Shown here piece by piece: positions 47,101 to 56,100 of a DNA stretch of 64,000 nt. The position numbers were made by a program, and so were the translations under genes. The first letter of the stretch is position 1, and each line of letters starts with the position of its first letter. The stretch comes from Xiphydria camelus (lineage: Eukaryota > Arthropoda > Insecta > Hymenoptera > Xiphydriidae): positions 8,869,647 through 8,933,646 of the forward strand of contig OY783197.1 of assembly GCA_963678675.1 (NCBI GenBank). Reading direction: 5' to 3'. Below the pieces are notes generated by a model. The model searched no databases. It was not told where the DNA came from and saw only the letters and a list, made by a program, of their open reading frames with translations.

Positions 47101-50100
47101 CGTGATTGCTTAGTCCGAAGTGGGTCCTTTTTTCAAACTGATGAACGCAACGTGAAATGAGCCGTGTATATGTTTTGTTTTGAGAAATGGGCATTCGTAA
47201 GAAAAAATAGTATATGGCATTCGCGGCGAGCCTCGCCCCCCATCATACCTCGTGCTACGACCTAATTAAACACAGTCTGAAAAAACATCGGATTTCCGCC
47301 TTATGACATAAGATACTATTTCCGTCTAACAAGAGTTTTCATCCAGCAACGCTTGCAGTTTCTGGTCGTCCACCTCTACAGGAGGGGCCTCGGTACGTTC
47401 ACGGTCACTAACATCAAAATCACCGTCTTTAAATCTCTCATACCAATACTCACATATACTTTTAGATACAATGTCATCCCCAAGAACAAAACAGATCGAT
47501 CCACCTGCTTTCCTAACACTTTTTCCTTGATGGAATTCATAGCGAATGCAGTGTCTAATAAAGAGCTTATCGGTCTGCATGTTTTATTCACAGAATTTAA
47601 AGGTTATATCTATGACTCCCTTATGTTTCGATACTACAGTACATAACAAGTGCCATCATATCATGTGAGCAGTAACTTTGAATTACTTTTATGAAGTAGG
47701 TATTGAAATATATATCTATTTGTTCACATTTATTATCTGAAAACGCTACTAAAATATTCTTTTTAATGGGTTAAGTATTATGAATTTTTGTAATCTTCCC
47801 TCAGTGCCATACCGTTGAATGATAACTCATCATTCAACGGCCATACGTCTAATGCATACACAATTGTAGATAGTACATCCTTTTAATGTAAGTATAAATT
47901 GGATAACGTTTATTGATAGGGAACCAAGCGCCAATTGCCTATTTGGCGCTTGGTTCCTTTTCAATTAGCATCCTCCAGCTTTCGTTTTTATAAGATAAGA
48001 TTATGCGTAGTTTCTAGGTAGATAAAATCTTTATCTACCTAGAAACAACGCATAATCTTATCTTATAAAAACGAAAACTGGACGAGCAATTGGCGCTTGG
48101 TTCCCTATCAATAAACGTTATCCAATTATTCTTTATATTCATTTCCTTTTAATTAATTTAAATGCCGCCATTTGTCATTTTCTTTCATAAACTTTAACTA
48201 CTAAAGACATCGTTCGTCATAATTACGTTATTTATTCATAAATAAACAGCAAATCGTACGCGTCCCACATTACGTTAAATGGACAATTTTGTTCTAGAAT
48301 TTCTCAGGGGGAAAAAAACGTATACTACTTCATTGGCAAATTCCCCTCTATTACTTCCTTAAAGCATAAATTCTCTTCCTATCGCGTCTTTGAAATGTGC
48401 ATTCTTTTGTTCAATCGTCAAATCTTGGTAAATCTCATATTTTTTGTTAGATACGCCATTTGATCTATTGTACATAGGTATAAATCGTATTAACACGTTT
48501 GCTGAGTCTCACGCGGCTCCCACGTGAGGGTGGCTGTGTCTCCCACGCGGGAGCCGCGGATACACAGCAAACGAACACGTTCCCTGCGTATCAAGATCAC
48601 TGAGTTAACCCCCGTACTAAAATCTTGAAATTTGCGTAAAACTATGTTGGCGTGCCGTGGGAGCCGCGTAATCCGCCCAGGAGAGACAGCCACCTCACGC
48701 GGGAGCCGTGTGATACGCAGCGAACGTGTTAAAATACTCACCAAAGCAATCGGTATCGATACAAGAAAAGGGACAGTTAACCGATATTTAGAGTAATGTA
48801 AATTTACCTCCCCATTTAATGCTACCTACTACACTCATCTAACTATGTAATCTATTACCTATATTTATCGAGACAATATTTATCCTCCAGCGCGTCCCTC
48901 GCAATCGAATTAAACTTCAGAGTGGCCACTAAACGCGAAGCAGAAATTTTCTCATAATTCCCGATTTTCCCAGTCGAAAATCCTAATATTCCCGGTGCTT
49001 TTTTCAAAACACTCAGAATGTATTAGAAAAATTACATTTAATAAGAAAACTGTAAAACATCGGTTATTGGAACGTCTATGTATCGGTTGCATTAACAAGA
49101 AAACGAAACATATAAGGAAAATTAATTAGGTACTTTATAAATATTTACTCGAGTATTGTAAAATGTATAGTTTTACAAATGAAGAACAGAAAACTACCGA
49201 TGATACGCACGCGGGCTCACGAAATAAAAATGCATCGTCAATGCATCGCTTTTGTTTAAAAATTCCCGATTTACAAGTGAAATTTATGCACTTTTCACGG
49301 TTTTTTCCCGATAAGCGGCCACCCTGGACTTACCGTTTCAGGACTTATTCGAAGGACAAATACGTAACAAAATAGATCGACTCAGCGTCAATGTTTCAAA
49401 CCAGAAATAATCAAATGAAAATTATTTCCGTATCGGTAAAAGACCAGAGAGTGTAGATACTTTTAGAATTATATCTATGAGCATTTGACGTACGTTTCGC
49501 TAATGCACGCAAATTTATTCATCTATGATTATTTAACGTTTTACTCGTTAATAAGTAACACAGGTTAGCAAAAAGAGGAACGTAATTCTAATACAAGCGA
49601 AGATTTCTAGGGCGAAATGGCAGTCATTCGAAAGTAGTAAGACGCTCGAAAAAAGGGGAGGTGACTGAGGATAACTACGAACAAAGCTGCCAGGATAATC
49701 ACCAAAAACGATGAATATACCGTATGTCCGAGGCCAAATCGCTCAAGCGCCGATACCTATGGCCGATAACTTGAAATTTGTCTTCGGCAGTATTTGCCGA
49801 CGGTTGAAAATTTGATAGTTATTGATGGCTTGAGAAGAGTGCGCTGTGTGTACTGCGTGAGAGCGAAAAGTGTCAAACGTCTGATTTCCCGATAGCTGTC
49901 AATTCGGGAGATGGAAGTTTTTCCGCGCAACTGATAATGCATACAAAGCCATCTACTGGCATTGTTATAATTTCTGTCATGTATCAGAGATGGCGTTGTA
50001 TACGGATTGAAGTTCCATACAAAATGTACCGTATGTATCATGCCAAATTAAACAAGCAGATATACCGACATTGCCGAAACTTTACCGACGGTCAAGAATT

Positions 50101-53100
50101 TTATAGTTAGAGTTGGCTTAAGAAGAGTGCGCTGTGTGTGCTGCGTGAGAGCGAAAAGTGTCAAACGTCTAATTTCCCGATAGCTGTCAATTCGGAAAAT
50201 CGAAGTATTGAATAATAGACGAAACACTTCGATCTCTTGAATTAACAGCTATCGGGAAATCAGACGTTTGACACTTTTCGCTCTCACGCAGCACACACAG
50301 CGCACTCTTCTCAAGCCAACTCTAACTATCAAATTCTTGACCGTCGGTAAAGTTTCGGCAATGTCGGTATCTCTGCTCGTTTAATTTGGGATGATACATA
50401 CGGTAATGGGGAAAATTGTTAAATTTTTTTTCGAACACCCTAATCACACCTAGCGGTATGAAATATATCCTATCTTGTTGTCGCCTACCTACCGAATAAG
50501 CATAAAAAATTTCATAAAAATCGGTCGAACCGTTTCGTAGGAGTTCGGGCACGAAATTTGGACACGACATTTTTATATATGTATATAAGATATTAGGAAA
50601 TGTATAACACATTCTTCAACTCATTTGTGTCAAGAACTACCAAAGAAATTGAAAGCAAATTGTGCAAAAGAACGGATACGTTCGAAATAATTTGACGACT
50701 GTATCTGGTAGTTAATTTATTGACGCGTTTCCGGAAATTATTTATGGCACATGCGCAATGTGAATGAACTAATGGAAAGTAATATTACATTTGAAAAATT
50801 AGATCGGTCTAACGATAAACAAGGAAGCCGTTTAGTCGTGCAATCAAAGAGTTACTCAAGTATTATTCGTACAGGAGCTAACACAGTACCTGGTCTGGAT
50901 GTTTCGCGAGATAATCGTTTTTCGCATCTCTTATCATGCGGGTCACCTTATTGCGTAAATCTTTGAATTCCTCCCACTCCTTCGCATCTTTATTTTTCTT
51001 CGCTTTGGCGTATAATTTGTTTTTCTTCTGTATCTCGCAACGGATCTCATCGGTCATCCAAGGCTTCTTTAATTCTAATTCCTGTAGGAAGAAAAAGTAT
51101 ATATCATGATATGCTGGAAATAGTTCGACGAAACGTATCTGTGTATCGCGGAAATATATTTTCTACTTGTGATCATTCGCAGTGCAAAAGGGAACTTTAG
51201 ATTATTGTTGACGAATGAGAATAATTACATTTTTTTCCGTATATTTAGGACCAAGAAAACAAAAGTTGTGGCCTATTTCCATACTCACTTTGTCGAATTA
51301 CTTTATGTATTAGGATTATTTTCGGACGGGAACGATAAAGATGACCAAGAACGAACAATTTTAAGAGTCTGAAACTTATCGTATTCGCTTCGTACAAGAC
51401 TTTGAGTTAATATCAGATTAATTAAATATCGCATCACTCTCTGGAGGATTAATGCCTAATATTTCAGTTTTTTATATAGTAGAACAGTTATAGAAAACGT
51501 TTTGTCGTGCAGAAAATTAGGGTATAATCTGCGCATCATTTTTGCACAATTTACATTCCATATACCCCTGCCACACACTCGTCGAATGGTGAGGGAAGTT
51601 TAGCGAGGAAAGGAGGCAGAGACGTAGTGTGGCAACATTACTCGTCCTGCCGCTCGTCATGCCCACCGCTCCCTGTTTTGTCGGTTTTCTGGGCGCGAGT
51701 CAAAGGGCCAGCAATATGAGCGCGAGTGGCTGGCTACATATTCGCGTGGACGGCGAGGCGGACGCAGTGTGGAGTTGCGAAGCATTGCGGCAGCGCGAGG
51801 AGTAGCGCGATGAGGAGCACGAGGAGCATAGTGTGGCAGAGGCATTACTATACAATATACCAATTCATATGATAAATTAAATGAAAAGATTTAGTATCAT
51901 TTTTTCAAAGTGGGAATACCTTAGAAACCTCGCTAATTTTTGAACGGTGAAAGTTAATGTGATTGTAAGATAGAGAATAGAAAAAAGAAATATGTTTTAT
52001 CATAGACTGAAAAATTGTTTTTCTTTTACTTTATATTATGATAACTTTTTTGTAGCATGTATAATTGTTATATTAAGGTAATGAAAGAAGATATTTTTAG
52101 TATAGTTTAGAAGATTCAACTACAATTATAGAAGAGTTAATTTAGGAAACTATTCAGACACCTTGAGTAAAGTTTTTCAATAGCCATGTTTAATTATTAA
52201 CATTTTTGAGGACTCATTCTTTTGATCTATTAACTATTGGTCCATGACGCATTTGGCAAAACATTCTGAGCTTCATTTTAAAAAGTATTAGTTATACAGG
52301 GTGCGGCAACATAACTTCCTTTTTTCAAAACGCAATAAAACCCATTTTACGAATCAGATTATTTTTCATTTTTTTTTATAATGTAGGTACATATCTAAAG
52401 TTTTGTTTTACACAGTTTTAAAAATCATATCAGGTAGGTGACGCCCCCTATTGCCCATACACTGAATAAGCCGATTTCTGGCGTTTGTCATGACCCTTAC
52501 CAGCATAGCAGCGGATATGTTGGCAATTTCTGCCCGGACCAGGTCTTGTAGGGTCCTTAGACGGTTGACATAAACGCGGGATTTCAAAAAAACCCCACAA
52601 AAAAAATCGCAAGGGACTAAATCGGAGGAGCGGTCTGGCCACTCAAAATCATCCCTTATTGAGATGAGGCGCTCTGGGAAGTGTTTCTTCAAAACAGCCA
52701 TCGATTCCCTTGAAGTGTGAGCCGTTGCTCCATCCTGTTGGAACCAAATGTCCCCTAAATTCAATTCATCAAGTCGCGATTTCGGAAGGCGCGCTGGGTT
52801 GCGATCACAAAACATCCGTTCGAAAAGTAGGCTTCGACAGCAAACGCACGCTCGTCACTGTTCCAACGCATGATGGCGACTGATTGGGAAGGAAACAAAA
52901 CTTTAGAACTACGTCTGTCGAATGAAACCACTTCCGCCCAGCTACGACCCCTACAGCCTGAATGGCGCGCATTTCAAAAAAGGAAGTTATGTTGCCGCAC
53001 CCTGTATTTATATGCCAAATTTATCATTAGTTAGGGAATTAAGAGAATAGCTAAGTATATTTTTTCGAATATCCTTTATAAAGGGGTCATTCCATACCAA

Positions 53101-56100
53101 ATCGGACACTTTTTGGAGTAACATTTCGGATTTTGCTCAAATTTGGATATATTGTAGTCTTTGTCGATGTTTAAGCGTACCTCGAAGGATTTTTCAAAAT
53201 TTTAAAAATTGTTGATTTTACAGCCACTTGAAAAATAACGCTGCTTTTTATTCATTAAATTATAACTGTCAAACCGGTTGTCGGCTGAGAATGATCTTTT
53301 GGATACTAAAAGTGAAAGAGTTGAAGTATCAGAGAAAAATTGCGTCGATCAAAGAAAAGATTTATTTAGTACTTTTATTTGCACTTGATTTAAACAAATG
53401 TCGTATTTTCATAGCTGGCCACTTTTTAAAAATCTGAAAAAAAGCAAGCATATACTTCGATATCCTCTGTTTCATGACAAACAAACAAAAATACTGACAC
53501 TTTAAAATTGACGACATAAAAATTAATTGAAGTTGACGCCGCGTCGGCCCCGCCGCCAGCGTGTCGGGGGCCACCGGTCGGTCGGTTCGACTGGCTTAGC
53601 GACACGCTGGCGGCGAGGCCGACGCGGCGTCAACTTCAATTAATTTTTATGTCGTCAATTTTAAAGAGAGAGTGTCAGTATTTTTGTTTGTTTGTCATGA
53701 AAGAGAGGATATCGAAGTATAATATATGCTTGCTTTTTTTCAGATTTTTAAAAAGTGGCCAGCTATGAAAATATGACATTTGTTTAAATCAAGTGCAAAT
53801 AAAATTACTAAATAAATTTTTTTTTGATCGACGAAATTTTTCTCTCATTTTTCAACTCTTTCACTTTTAGTACCCAAAAGATCATTCTCAGCCGACACCC
53901 GGTTTGACAGTTATAATTTAATGAATAAAAAGCAGCGTTATTTTTCAGTGGCTGTCAAATGAACAATTTTCAAAATTTTGAAAAATCCTTCGAGGTACGC
54001 AACATCGACAGACTACAATATATCCAAATTTGAGCAAAATCCGAAATGTTACTCCAAAAAGTGTCCAATTTGGTATGGAATGACCCAAAGGATATTGAGA
54101 GTATACGAGTTATACATAATAAATTAGAAGATTTTGTGTACTCGCAAAATTGAATGTCCTTTAAAAATGACCGTGGTAGTTCATGGGTTAAACAGATTTT
54201 ATCATAGCAAAAAAGTACCAACGATTTGATTTCTTAACAGGACACGATATTTCTTATTCCTCGAAAGGTATTCCAAGAGTTGGCAATAACAAATTTTCTA
54301 CCTAGACTCTTAATATTGCAGCCAATGCCTTTTAATACACTGGTTAAGAAAAAAAAACATCAGAATTAATATTAAATGGATTACATAGATCCTGAGTCAT
54401 TTATTTCAATGCTTTCTTCCATTTTGCCCAAGCACATAACGTTTTTGACAAAAATCTGGGAGTGAAAACCATAAAAATCGCATTTTAGGGTGTCTGTCAT
54501 TTTACTCAAAAATTAAACGCCTCAACTACTTTGTATTTACGAATTTGAGTTCGGCATATAAACATTAACAGCTACTAATTGTGTCTCGCGATCCAACAAA
54601 GTTCAAAAAAATAGAGTAAATTTCAACGCTTCGCGCACATCTCCATAACATCTGATTAAAATTTCATCGAAATTTCAGTAGCATCACAAAATATAATCAA
54701 TGACCATTAAAATTTTTAAAAACTGAATTCAGATCTGTAAGTAAATAGTGGCTAGTGTTTAAAGTTCTTGAAAAAAAAGGTGCCAGTCATTCGCGAGCGG
54801 CATTGCATCCGTCCTAAAGAAATTTTTTAGCTTATATTTGTTTAAGTTTTACTGCATCACGAAAGATAATCGATGCTACTTAAAGCTTTTTTGGTGCTGA
54901 ACTCGAATCCGTAAGTAAAATGTGGATAACGCGTCAAGGTTTTGAGAATAAGGTATTTAAAACTTGTCTAAATAGTGATTTTTACAATTTCAACTTCATT
55001 TTTCTTGAAAACACTGGGCGCTAGAGCGAAATAGAAAAAATATTTGGAATTAACCACCAGATTTCATATAATCCGTCTAGATTCGTTCTTGATGATGAAA
55101 GTGTCTCATTTTGCAGATCAGTGACATAAAACAAATAGTCCTCTCCATACTTACTTTAACAAACGTCATCAATTATGGATGATTAATTTCCTACGTATAA
55201 GCCTCGTTTCCTCTGAACCTATCTTACAGATAAAATTGGCCCATGAACCAACATCAATGATAAAGTTGATTCAAGCCTTAAGGAGGTTCTAACGATAATA
55301 AAATCAACAGAGCAATTTTGATAAAATTCCTTGAAGAGTTCTAATACTTACTTTGTTGATTTACCAAATTTGATCAAAATCATTCTGTTAATTTTATTAT
55401 CAATAGAGCCTCCTTAAGGAGGTTCGACTATCAGACGAAAACCAACTTACAGCCCTAATTTTTTTATATGATATACACGAATATTTTACACAACTAATAC
55501 GAAAATTTGAGCAATATAGACCGTCTAGTTTCTTCGTTATTTTATTCTAAAGTTGACCACTTTTAACATATTGCCTTATGGGAGACGATTGTACTAAGGT
55601 ATATTATCACTGACTTTAACACACATTCCGCCAACTTTAAACTTTGAAAGACTAGTAATTTGACAGATGAAATATTAAGGATTATGTAAAAAATAAGTAA
55701 ATTGGATTTTACCGTATGGTTGCAACGTAATATTATCATGAAAACGTTTTTACTTCGCAAACCATTAGCACGCCATATTAACGGTGAGAGACTTGGCAAC
55801 ACGGCAGCGAAACAGTTGTAAAGGTGAAAGACCGAACCTTACCTGGCGTCTATTCAAACTGAGCGCGAAATTTGAAAGATTCGGTACGATAAAAAAAATA
55901 TTGTCTCTAAAATCTTTATCCAAGTTGAATGATTGTTGAAACGAAATCATGCCTTTACTTATACAACTCTTTTTCTTTTTTGACAAAATTTGACTTTATA
56001 CCGGCTTTGCTGCATGCTCGCGTCATCCGCCATAGCTGGCCACTGTAGTTCACGCGTCACTGCAGCCAATATAAAATATCACGGAGTACAACGTGGCCAA

